Origin: Jejubacter sp036620675 | Lineage (GTDB): Bacteria > Pseudomonadota > Gammaproteobacteria > Enterobacterales > Enterobacteriaceae | Assembly: GCA_036620675.1 (NCBI GenBank) | Contig: JAZHEE010000002.1 | Strand: one strand, 5' to 3' | Length of the DNA: 64,000 nucleotides | Shown: positions 27,808-35,081 of the stretch, piece after piece | How positions within the stretch are numbered: the stretch's first letter is position 1 | Layout of the letters: every line of letters begins with the position of its first letter | Notes under the pieces: model-generated | What the model was told of the DNA's origin: nothing | Databases searched by the model: none | The model's input: the letters and a program-made list of their open reading frames with translations, nothing else | Position numbers and translations under genes: made by a program

Positions 27808-28719
27808 TTATTTCAGGCAGGGGTGTCCGCTCAGACGAAGAGTTGCCTGCTTTCCGTCATGCATCAGCTCGCCATGAGCGCCCAGCGGTAGCGTAACGGT
27901 ACAGGGTTCGTGGCCGAAGGCCAGTCCGTCAACGATGGGGATCCCCGTCCGTTCGCGCAGCGTGGTACAGACCTGGGCCAGGTTGTACCCATTATCATAA
28001 TCATTCGGGGCAGCGGCGCTGAAGCTGCCCAGTATGATAGCTCGCTGGTGTCTCAGAACCCCGGCGTGGTGGAGCTGAAGCAACATGCGCTCGATCCGAA
28101 ATGGATGTTCGTTAATATCCTCCACCACCAGAATACCGTCGTCAATTTGCGGCAGCCAGGGGGTGCCCACCAGGCTTATCAGCATGGCCAGATTGCCGCC
28201 CCATACGGTTCCGCTGGCCTGGCAGGCCGGCGCATCGCTATGCCATTTCAGGGAAAAGCAGGGGGAGGTAAGCGCCTTCCAGAAGTGCTCTACGGTAAAG
28301 GGTTCCAGCTCTGGCGCGCCAAAATTACCTGCCAGCATCGGCCCGCTAAAGGTGATGGCTCCTTCACGGGCCAGCAGCGCCAGTTGAAAAGCGCTAAAGT
28401 CGCTGTGGCCGCAAATCATCAGAGGATCGCGGCGCTGGCGGGCCCCTAATGCCGGATAATCGATGGCTTCCAGCAGGCGGCTGACGCCGTAGCCGCCGCG
28501 TACCGCCAGCACAATCGCCGTACTTTCAGATAATTCTGCAAGCTGGTTAAGATCCCGTAGTCGCTGGGCGTCGGTACCGGCGAAGCGTTGGTAGCGCCGC
28601 CCGATGACGTCAGTGTTAAGCACCTGATGGCCGGCTTCCTGCAAGCGGACTACGCCGCGCTCCGCGGCGTCCTGCTGCATACAGTAACCGGATGGAGCGA
28701 CGAGGTGAAAGGTGGCCAT
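27808..28719 (-). CDS. ldcA: Murein tetrapeptide L,D-carboxypeptidase A
   Basis: Cytoplasmic S66-family peptidase that removes the terminal D-Ala from recycled murein tetrapeptides. 303 residues. The catalytic serine is in ICGHSDFSAFQ, the glutamate in VVEDINEHPFRIER and the histidine in AFGHEPCTVTLPLG; AVRGGYGVSRLLEAID is a further signature. Divergent from emtA with a 113-nt gap. Confidence 0.96.
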   Translation of the reverse strand: MATFHLVAPSGYCMQQDAAERGVVRLQEAGHQVLNTDVIGRRYQRFAGTDAQRLRDLNQLAELSESTAIVLAVRGGYGVSRLLEAIDYPALGARQRRDPLMICGHSDFSAFQLALLAREGAITFSGPMLAGNFGAPELEPFTVEHFWKALTSPCFSLKWHSDAPACQASGTVWGGNLAMLISLVGTPWLPQIDDGILVVEDINEHPFRIERMLLQLHHAGVLRHQRAIILGSFSAAAPNDYDNGYNLAQVCTTLRERTGIPIVDGLAFGHEPCTVTLPLGAHGELMHDGKQATLRLSGHPCLK

Positions 28720-28832
28720 GAGAATTTCCTTGCTGATTTAAATGCGGTATTGGTTATCATGCCGCGAGGCGCTGCGGTTGTCATCCGCAATGCCTTTACC
28801 TGTAACCCGTTATTGAAAAGAGGGGAAGCGTA

Positions 28833-29447
28833 GTGAAGTTGAGATGGCTTATCGTGCTGAGTGTGTTGCTGGTGGGTTGTTCGAGTAAGCCATCCCGGGT
28901 CCAACACGGGGGATGGGAAGCGGGCCGTCCGGTACAGGGTGCCCAGACCTGGATGCCGATAACCGAAGAGGCGGCAGAGACATGGGGGGTGAGTCCGCGT
29001 CTGATTACCGCGATTATCGCCGTGGAGTCCGGCGGTAATCCGCAACTGGTCAGCCGCTCTAACGCGGTGGGGCTAATGCAGATTAAGGCTTCCACCGCCG
29101 GTCGTGAAGTTTATCGCCATGAAGGGCGTAGCGGTCAGCCGTCGACCAGCGAGCTTAAAGATCCGGCGCGCAATATCGATATTGGCGCGGCCTATCTGAG
29201 CATTCTGGAAAACGGTATTCTGCGCGGCATCGACAATCCGCAGACTATGGAATACGCGCTGATCGTCTCATACGTCAACGGCGCCGGGGCGCTACTGCGG
29301 ATGTTCTCGTCAGACCGGGCGGAGGCTATCGATCAGATTAACGGTATGTCGCCAGAGGAATTCTGGCAGTACGTAATGGATAACCATCCCTCATCTCAGG
29401 CGCCGCGTTATCTGTGGAAGGTGAAGACGGCGATGGAGAGCGCCTGA
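28833..29447 (+). CDS. emtA: Membrane-bound endo-type lytic transglycosylase EmtA (MltE)
   Basis: Cleaves glycan strands within the murein sacculus from the outer membrane. 204 residues. Lipobox LVGC puts the lipidated Cys at residue 16, with Ser at +2 (outer-membrane retention). The SLT fold carries the catalytic glutamate in IIAVESGGNPQLVS, with NAVGLMQIKAST and NIDIGAAYLS. GTG start at 28833, with AGAGGGGAAG upstream. Last conserved gene before the foxA insertion. Confidence 0.95.
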   Translation: MKLRWLIVLSVLLVGCSSKPSRVQHGGWEAGRPVQGAQTWMPITEEAAETWGVSPRLITAIIAVESGGNPQLVSRSNAVGLMQIKASTAGREVYRHEGRSGQPSTSELKDPARNIDIGAAYLSILENGILRGIDNPQTMEYALIVSYVNGAGALLRMFSSDRAEAIDQINGMSPEEFWQYVMDNHPSSQAPRYLWKVKTAMESA

Positions 29448-29534
29448 TGACGCTGGCCAACGGCCTTGTGCGGGGTTGCTGGGGTTATTTTCGCGCAGTG
29501 CCGTATTCCGGAGAAATATGTCGCGCTGGTGGAG

Positions 29535-30533
29535 GTTCCGTTCACCTTAAGGTGATTTCTCTTATGCCGGTTGCGGAACCGGTGAATTAACAGAGAAGCA
29601 GTGATGCAAAGTGAACGGAACAGCCCGCCGCATCGTCATATTCTTCCCAGTGACCTTTCAGATGCAGGCCGGGGCGGTGGTTGTAGTATGTAGTCATGCC
29701 GGTTGCGCTATTTCTGCGACAATGCTGTGTTCTGGGGGGAATATGTCACGCTGGCGAAGGTTCCGTTCACCTTAAGGTGATTTATCTTATGTCGGTTCCG
29801 GAACCGGTGAACGTGTCAGGAGGCTCAAACGCCGCCTCCTGACAACCTGGCTTTCCGGCGTGAAAATCGCCGCTGTCGCGGATTAACCCGGCCCATCCCT
29901 GGGCCGGGCCCCTTCGGGGCAACGCCTGCGGCGTTGTTCAAAATGGCTCCCGGCAATTTTGTCCTCCGCTTTTCCCGTCCGCCGGACGGGTCGGGCATAA
30001 CGGCACCTCCCTGTGCCGTATGCCCTCAGCCCGACGTCCTGTCGGGCTGACCCTGGCGGCCGTGAACGCTGCGGCGATTTTCAGGCCGGAGTATCATCGC
30101 CCTGAATCTTCTGCCTGAACTCATCCGAAAGGTCGAAAGGTGCTGCTGGTGTCATTTAGAAAAGACAGACTGAAGCGACGAGGGTGTAGCCACCCGGCTT
30201 AAAAAACGCCGTAGCGTTCACGCAGGGCCGGAGGAGCGACAGGGTAAGGTCGCCTGGGATGGCGACTCTTGCCCGTTCCGAAAAGCCCGGAGTGATAAGC
30301 GAAGGGGCCCCGAAGGGCGTTTTTTACCGCCGGGAAGCCCGGGTCGCCAGGGGAGCGGCGACTGAGCCCCCCAGGCCCGTTCACCCGTGGTGGATTAACA
30401 GAGAAGCCATCACGCAAAGTGAACGGAACACCCGCCGCATCATCATATTCTGCCGCTTTTGTTCTGAAACCGGGCGCCGGAACTGTCTATACCCCTCACC
30501 CCGGATCGTACCCCCTGAAGGGAGAGGGAGTTT
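29535..30533. repeat. Long non-coding direct repeat, copy A
   Basis: About 1 kb of non-coding DNA downstream of emtA that recurs, diverged, on the other side of foxA at 33004-33917 in the same orientation. Shared blocks in order: an 87-bp unit with inverted ends GTTCCGTTCAC / GTGAACGGAAC (29535-29621), a second partial unit (29760-29811), hairpin GTCAGGAGGC / GCCTCCTGAC (29815-29843), the structured block 29855-30089, hairpin GGGTAAG-GTCGCC / GGCGAC-T-CTTGCCC (30242-30274), a second GTCGCC / GGCGAC hairpin near 30350, and a final module ending in GGGAGAGGGAG. Copy A has about 90 nt absent from B, containing three more GC-rich hairpins around 29886-29935. Open frames here are not conserved between copies. 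Confidence 0.85.
29855..30089. other. Structured block in repeat copy A
   Basis: A near-perfect 19-nt inverted repeat (29855-29873 against 30071-30089, one mismatch) encloses successive hairpins: CCCGTCC / GGACGGG (29974-29990), GGGCATA-A-CGGCAC / GTGCCG-TATGCCC (29993-30025) and TCAGCCCGAC / GTCGGGCTGA (30026-30050). Copy B keeps the same fold with compensating base changes in the second hairpin. It could be an RNA, a single-stranded-DNA structure, or a mobile-repeat remnant. Confidence 0.7.
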
Positions 30534-30652
30534 CTCCCTGCTCACCAGCGGTGAATCAACAGAACAGCAGCCGCCTGATGTGAACAGAACGGCCCGCCGT
30601 ACTACCATCTCCCACCTGCATCAAAGCCCCGGAAACGATGTTCTTTTAGCGA

Positions 30653-32815
30653 TTAAAAATCATATCCCGCAGTAACGGTCACCTGGCGCTCCTGGCCCCA
30701 GTAGCAGTTGGTGGCGCCATAACAGCCCGCCACGTAGTCGCGGCCGGTCAGGTTGGTGGCATTCACCTGGAGTGAAGCGCCGCGCAGGCTGTTGCTCCAC
30801 TCCCCAAGGTCGGCGCGTACCATGGCATCCACCAGGGTCACTGATGGAATACGACGGGTATTCTCGTTATCGACCCACTGCTTACCGATGTAGCGTACCC
30901 CGGCGCCAAAGCTGATGCCGTAGTCGGCACGATAATGGCCCCACAGCGAAGCGAACCGATCCGGCGTGACGTAGGGGGTGTTGCCGTTATTGCCGTCGAT
31001 AGCGTCTTTAAAGCGCACCTTGTTCCAGGTGTAGCCAGCGATGGCGGAAAGGCGCGGGGTAATTTCGGTGCGTGCTTCCAGCTCAATCCCCTGGGAATGC
31101 ACTTTTCCTGCCGGCTCGTAGTAGCTGCCCTGAATCACGCGGTTGCCGACATCTTTTTGGGTCAGATCATAAACGGCCAGGGTGTAGAGATCGCGACTAC
31201 CTGGCGGCTGGTACTTCAGGCCCGCCTCATATTGCTGGCTGGTGGTGGGTTTGAGCAGATGGCCCTGGGCGTCTGGCAGCACCTGGGGGGTGACGGCGGA
31301 ACTGTAGCTAATATAGGGGGAGACGCCATTCTGGAAGGCATACAGCAGGGCGGCCCGACCGCTGAAGCGATCGTCGCGACGGTTATCCACCACCCGGCTG
31401 TTATCCTCGGGCGTGACCGTGCGGCTTTTGGTTTCCAGCCTGTCAAAACGGCCGGAGAGATCCAGATGCCAGCGGTTCCACACCATCTCATCCTGCAGAT
31501 AGACGCCGGTCTGCTCGTAAACCCGACGAATGTTCGAACGCAGTACGCCGGGAATCCGCGCGCCGCTGGCGTCGTAGTGCCACAGGTCAGTACCACCGGA
31601 CTGGCCAGTCCAGGGGTTCAGGTTGGTGGCCGACGCGCTGTCACTCTGAATGCGGTTTCGGAAGCGGTGGTATTCGGCGCCCAGCACCAGGGTGTGATCC
31701 ACGCTACCGGTGACGAAGTCCGCTTCCAGTTGGTTATCCATGGCCCAGGCGTCCAGCGAGGAGTCTTCGCCGCTGTAGTAGCGGGTGAGCTCATTGTGCT
31801 GCGCATCGGCCCAGCCGAGCTGATAGGCCTGATTCAGCTTCACGTTGGAATGGGTGTAACTGCCGTTAGAGCGAAATGCCCAGACGTCGCTAAAGCGGTG
31901 GGCGAATTCATAGCTGTAGATCTGCTCGTGGCGCTTAAAGGCGTCGATACCCGGTTCTACGTCTGAAAAATCAGTGCCCAGCTTATGGCCCGTTGACGAA
32001 TAAAGGCTGCCGTCTGCCGGTACCGAACCGTGGAAACCACCGGAGGGATCCTTTTCCAGATAAGCGCGCAGCACCAGCGAAGTATCATCATCGGGCTGCC
32101 AGAGTACCGAGGGGGCAATGGCGTAACGTTCGTCGCGGGTATTTTGATACTGGGTATCGGTATTTTTGGTCATCCCGGTCAGGCGCCACGCCCAGTTCTG
32201 GTTAATGGCGTCGGTATAGTCGAAGGCGGTACCGTTGGTATTGTGATTACCGACCATGGCGCGCAGGTGGCCTTCCCGGGCGAACTGTGGGCGTTTCGAG
32301 GTCATCATCACCAGTCCGCCGGGGATGGTTTGCCCGTACAGCGCGGAAGAGGGGCCGCGGATAACGTCGATACGCTCCAGGAACCAGGGATCGACCTGCA
32401 GCACGTTATAGCTGCCGCCGTCGCTCATCAGGCGCAGACCGTCCAGGAAGGTATTGTTGACATCGCCGCCGTGGAAGCCGCGTAGTGCGACGGTATCGTA
32501 GCGGGTGGCGCCGCCGGCAAAGCCGGTAAAGACGCCGGGAGTATAGTTCAGGGCACTGTTGACGTTCTGGGCGCCCTGGTCTTCCATCTGCTGACGGGTT
32601 ACGACTGAAATCGCCTGACCGGTTTCGATGAGCGGTTTATCGGTTTTGGTGGCGCCGCGGCTGGTGGTGGCGTTGTACCCTGCGGTGGGCGTAGTGGCGG
32701 TATCTGGCGCTATGGCGCTGACTATTACGGTATCCTCGGCGCCGAAAGCGGGGCCGGAGGCCAGTAGCGCGAAGGGGATCGCCAGTGTGCGGCGGTAGCT
32801 ATTCATTAACGTCAT
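30653..32815 (-). CDS. foxA: Ferrioxamine-type TonB-dependent siderophore receptor (FoxA-like)
   Basis: A 720-residue outer-membrane siderophore receptor. After a signal peptide ending near GPAFGAED comes a plug domain (GQAISVVTRQQMEDQGAQNV, ALNYTPGVFTGFAGGATRYD, RGFHGGDVNNTFLDGLRL, IDVIRGPSSALYGQ), then a 22-strand barrel ending in YDF, the BAM recognition end. The plug segments closely match FoxA of Yersinia, the ferrioxamine B receptor. I use the first ATG (32815), preceded by GGGAAA. A candidate Fur box lies 46 nt upstream. The gene is flanked on both sides by copies of a long non-coding repeat. Ligand choice is inferred from similarity. Confidence 0.88.
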   Translation of the reverse strand: MTLMNSYRRTLAIPFALLASGPAFGAEDTVIVSAIAPDTATTPTAGYNATTSRGATKTDKPLIETGQAISVVTRQQMEDQGAQNVNSALNYTPGVFTGFAGGATRYDTVALRGFHGGDVNNTFLDGLRLMSDGGSYNVLQVDPWFLERIDVIRGPSSALYGQTIPGGLVMMTSKRPQFAREGHLRAMVGNHNTNGTAFDYTDAINQNWAWRLTGMTKNTDTQYQNTRDERYAIAPSVLWQPDDDTSLVLRAYLEKDPSGGFHGSVPADGSLYSSTGHKLGTDFSDVEPGIDAFKRHEQIYSYEFAHRFSDVWAFRSNGSYTHSNVKLNQAYQLGWADAQHNELTRYYSGEDSSLDAWAMDNQLEADFVTGSVDHTLVLGAEYHRFRNRIQSDSASATNLNPWTGQSGGTDLWHYDASGARIPGVLRSNIRRVYEQTGVYLQDEMVWNRWHLDLSGRFDRLETKSRTVTPEDNSRVVDNRRDDRFSGRAALLYAFQNGVSPYISYSSAVTPQVLPDAQGHLLKPTTSQQYEAGLKYQPPGSRDLYTLAVYDLTQKDVGNRVIQGSYYEPAGKVHSQGIELEARTEITPRLSAIAGYTWNKVRFKDAIDGNNGNTPYVTPDRFASLWGHYRADYGISFGAGVRYIGKQWVDNENTRRIPSVTLVDAMVRADLGEWSNSLRGASLQVNATNLTGRDYVAGCYGATNCYWGQERQVTVTAGYDF

Positions 32816-32860
32816 TATTGTTTCCCGTCGTCATCGATAAACGTACGCTTAAAGTTAAAC

Positions 32861-32879
32861 GCGAATTATTATCGTTGTC
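32861..32879 (-). promoter_or_regulatory. Candidate Fur box upstream of foxA
   Basis: On the minus strand the sequence reads GACAAC-GATAAT-A-ATTCGC, matching the three-hexamer Fur pattern GATAAT-GATAAT-x-ATTATC at 14 of 18 positions. It is 46 nt upstream of the receptor start, where iron repression of a siderophore receptor would act. Confidence 0.5.
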
Positions 32880-33003
32880 GTTTGCTTATTTCAAGACGTA
32901 AATGCAGGTAAACAGAAGAAAAAAGGTTCATCACGGATTGTTGTGAAGCTGAAGTTACTAGCGGCTGCCCTGGCTTCCGGGTGAGTATGTCGCACAGGAG
33001 AAG

Positions 33004-33917
33004 ATTCCGTTCACCTGAAGGTGATTTTTTATCTGTCGGTTGCGGAACCGGTGAATTCACAGTGAAGCTGTTGCCTGAAGTGAACGGAACAGCCCGCTGC
33101 ATCACATATTTTGCCAGGTGGCCTTTCAGATGCAGGCCGGGGCGGCGGTTGTAGTACGTGGTCATGCCGGTTGGGCTATTTTGGCGATTATGCCGTGTTC
33201 TGGAGGAATATGTCGTGCCGGTGAAGGTTCCGTTCACCTTAAGGGTATTTTTATATGCCGGTTGTGGAACCGGTGAACGGGCCAGGGGCTCAGATGCCGC
33301 CCCTGACAACCCGGCTTTCCGGCGTGAAAATCGCCGCTGTCGCGGGCCCCTGCGTATTCCCGTCCGCCGGACGGGTCGGGCGTGACGGCACCTCCCTGTG
33401 CCGCACGCCCTCAGCCCGACGTCCTGTCGGGCTGACCCTGGCCACCGGGAATACTCCGGCGATTTTCAGGCCGGAGAATGTCACCACCTTTTATCATCTG
33501 CCTGGATTAATCAGAGCCGGTATCATTTAAAAAAACAGACTGAAGCGATGAGGGGGTTACATCCCGGCTTAAAAAACGCCGCAGCGTTCACGCAGGGCCG
33601 GAGGAGCGACAGGATGTCGCGACAGGGCAAGGTCGCCATGGATGGCGACTCTTGCCCGTTCCGAAAAGCCCGGCGTGATAAGCGAAGGGCCCGCGTCAGC
33701 GGCGTTTTTTACCGCCGGGGAGCCCGGGTCGCCAGGGGAGCGGCGACTGAGCCCCCTGGCCCGTTCACCCGTGGTGGATTAACAGAGAAGCAGAAACCTG
33801 AAGTGAACGGAACACTCGCCGCATCGTCATATTTTGCCGCTTTTGTTCTGAAACCGAGCGCCGGAGCCACCTGTCACCCTCACCCCAGCCTGCTCCCGAA
33901 ACGGGAGAGGGAGTTTC
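33004..33917. repeat. Long non-coding direct repeat, copy B
   Basis: Second copy of the repeat at 29535-30533, same orientation, on the upstream side of foxA. It begins with an 87-bp unit (33004-33090), the same length as in copy A. It then has a block beginning near GGTTCCGTTCACC (33225), hairpin CAGGGGC / GCCCCTG (33283-33305), the structured block 33319-33474, and the hairpin GGGCAAG-GTCGCCAT / ATGGCGAC-T-CTTGCCC (33625-33657). Its last module is expanded into a tandem array (33805-34210). The two copies differ at many positions but keep their stems paired. Confidence 0.85.
33319..33474. other. Structured block in repeat copy B
   Basis: Counterpart of 29855-30089. Outer arms near 33319-33336 and 33457-33474 (CGGCG...GCCGG type) enclose CCCGTCC / GGACGGG (33359-33375), GGGCGTG-A-CGGCAC / GTGCCG-CACGCCC (33378-33410) and TCAGCCCGAC / GTCGGGCTGA (33411-33435). 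Relative to copy A, two A:T pairs in the second hairpin have become G:C pairs, with both sides changed. Confidence 0.7.
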
Positions 33918-34210
33918 CCGGCAATGAACGGAACAGCCACCGCATCATTATATTCTGCCGTTTTTGTTCTGAAAGCGGGCGCCGTAGCCGCCTGTCACCC
34001 TCATCCCGGCCCTCTCCCGAAACGGGAGAGGGAGTTTCCCGGCAATGAGCGGAACAGCCCACCGCATCATTATATTCTGCCGTTTTTGTTCTGAAACCGG
34101 GCGCCGTAGCCGCCTGTCACCCTCACCCCAGCCCTCTCCCGAAACGGGAGAGGGAGTTTCCCGGCAATGAGCGGAACTGCCCACCGCATCATCATATTCT
34201 GCCGGTTTTT
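33805..34210. repeat. Tandem array of a 121-bp non-coding unit
   Basis: Units start at 33805, 33926, 34047 and 34169 (GAACGGAAC or GAGCGGAAC), giving three full units of 121-122 bp and a partial fourth. Each full unit carries TTTTGTTCTGAAA, GCGCCG and a hairpin; in units 2 and 3 this is perfect, CCCTCTCCCG-AAA-CGGGAGAGGG (34010-34032 and 34132-34154). Copy A has only one diverged unit, so the array expanded in copy B. A plus-strand open frame runs through it (33398-34048) but has no coding features. Confidence 0.85.
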
Positions 34211-34284
34211 TGTTTCTGCTTTCGAACACTCCACGCTGAACCCAAAAAACTTTATTGATGAAAGGGCTGGGGAAAGGGGCGATT

Positions 34285-34713
34285 TCAGACATCATCAGAC
34301 GGTGGGGGCAGGGCGCTGAATTCGTACAACAGCCCCTGAAGCTGCGCCATTTTCTCGGGACCGAACTGGCGCTCGATTTCCCGATAGCCCTGCTCGACCT
34401 GGTGACTGGCTTCCTGATACAGCGCTTCGCCGCGCGGCGTCAGTGAAGCGAATAACTTACGCTGATCGCTTACCGGCTTCATCCGCCAGACCAGACCGTC
34501 GCGCTCCAGGCGGGTCAGAATGCCGGTCAGGCTGGGGCGCAGAATACAGGCTTCGCTGGCCAGTTGGTGAAAGTCCAGCGAGCGGTGCACCGCCAGAATA
34601 CGGATCACGCGCCACTGCTGTTCAGTCAGGTTATGCCGGTTTAGCACCGGACGAAACCAGCTCATGGCCGTTTCCCGCGCCTGTAACAGGGCAATGGTCA
34701 GGGATTCATGCAT
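34285..34713 (-). CDS. hpaR: MarR-family regulator HpaR
   Basis: A 142-residue MarR-type regulator matching HpaR, the repressor of homoprotocatechuate (4-hydroxyphenylacetate) degradation. Conserved: MHESLTIALLQARETAMSWF, RPVLNRHNLTEQQWRVIRIL, ACILRPSLTGILTRLERDG (recognition helix region) and WRMKPVSDQRK (wing). Start at ATG 34713 gives the HpaR N-terminus; in-frame codons continue upstream to 34815 but cross the promoter region and are rejected. It is divergent from hpaX. The hpa catabolic genes are not in this window. Confidence 0.9.
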   Translation of the reverse strand: MHESLTIALLQARETAMSWFRPVLNRHNLTEQQWRVIRILAVHRSLDFHQLASEACILRPSLTGILTRLERDGLVWRMKPVSDQRKLFASLTPRGEALYQEASHQVEQGYREIERQFGPEKMAQLQGLLYEFSALPPPSDDV

Positions 34714-34818
34714 AGTGATTTCCACAGAATAAGAGTCTGTATCCAGTATATTTTTTTCACTTCTGGTCGCAAGGTTTGTCGGTAATACTTTCACTACCTT
34801 CTTTTTTATCGTCATATT

Positions 34819-34832
34819 GTTAATGTATTAAT
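34819..34832. promoter_or_regulatory. Candidate HpaR operator, left copy
   Basis: GTTAATGTATTAAT, containing the inverted repeat TTAAT-GT-ATTAA. The identical 14-mer recurs at 34985. It lies in the hpaR-hpaX intergenic region (34714-35081, 368 nt, AT-rich, otherwise without a gene), as expected for a MarR-family operator. Confidence 0.5.
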
Positions 34833-34984
34833 TATTGATCAGGGCCCTGGGGTATTCTCTCCTGAAACGACCTGAGCGTGACTTCACAGGCATGTTTTTA
34901 CAATAATATATCTATTCTGTTAATTTCATCACGCCTTTTGAAACAATATTTGAACAATTATAATCGCCATAATAAAACCATCTC

Positions 34985-34998
34985 GTTAATGTATTAAT
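34985..34998. promoter_or_regulatory. Candidate HpaR operator, right copy
   Basis: Second identical GTTAATGTATTAAT; here the palindrome extends to CTC...GAG on both sides (34982-35001), giving a 20-bp imperfect dyad 80 nt before the hpaX start. Confidence 0.5.
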
Positions 34999-35081
34999 GA
35001 GCTGGCCTGGCGGAGGAAAGGCACGGAGTACGATGCCGCGATTGCCAGTGACTATCCATCTGATCTTTTCGGGAGTCCTTT

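Noticed and set aside
30259..30675. 138-codon open frame downstream of foxA
   Set aside because: Lies in repeat copy A, overlaps the foxA 3' end, and has no counterpart frame in copy B.
33398..34048. 216-codon plus-strand open frame through repeat copy B
   Set aside because: Runs through hairpins and the 121-bp array; not kept open in copy A and no domain pattern.
33805..34210. Tandem units considered as a CRISPR array
   Set aside because: Whole units are repeated with no unique spacers, the period is 121 bp, and no cas genes are present.
34714..34815. N-terminal extension of hpaR to 34815
   Set aside because: The extension covers the AT-rich promoter region and is not found in HpaR proteins; the conserved N-terminus starts at 34713.
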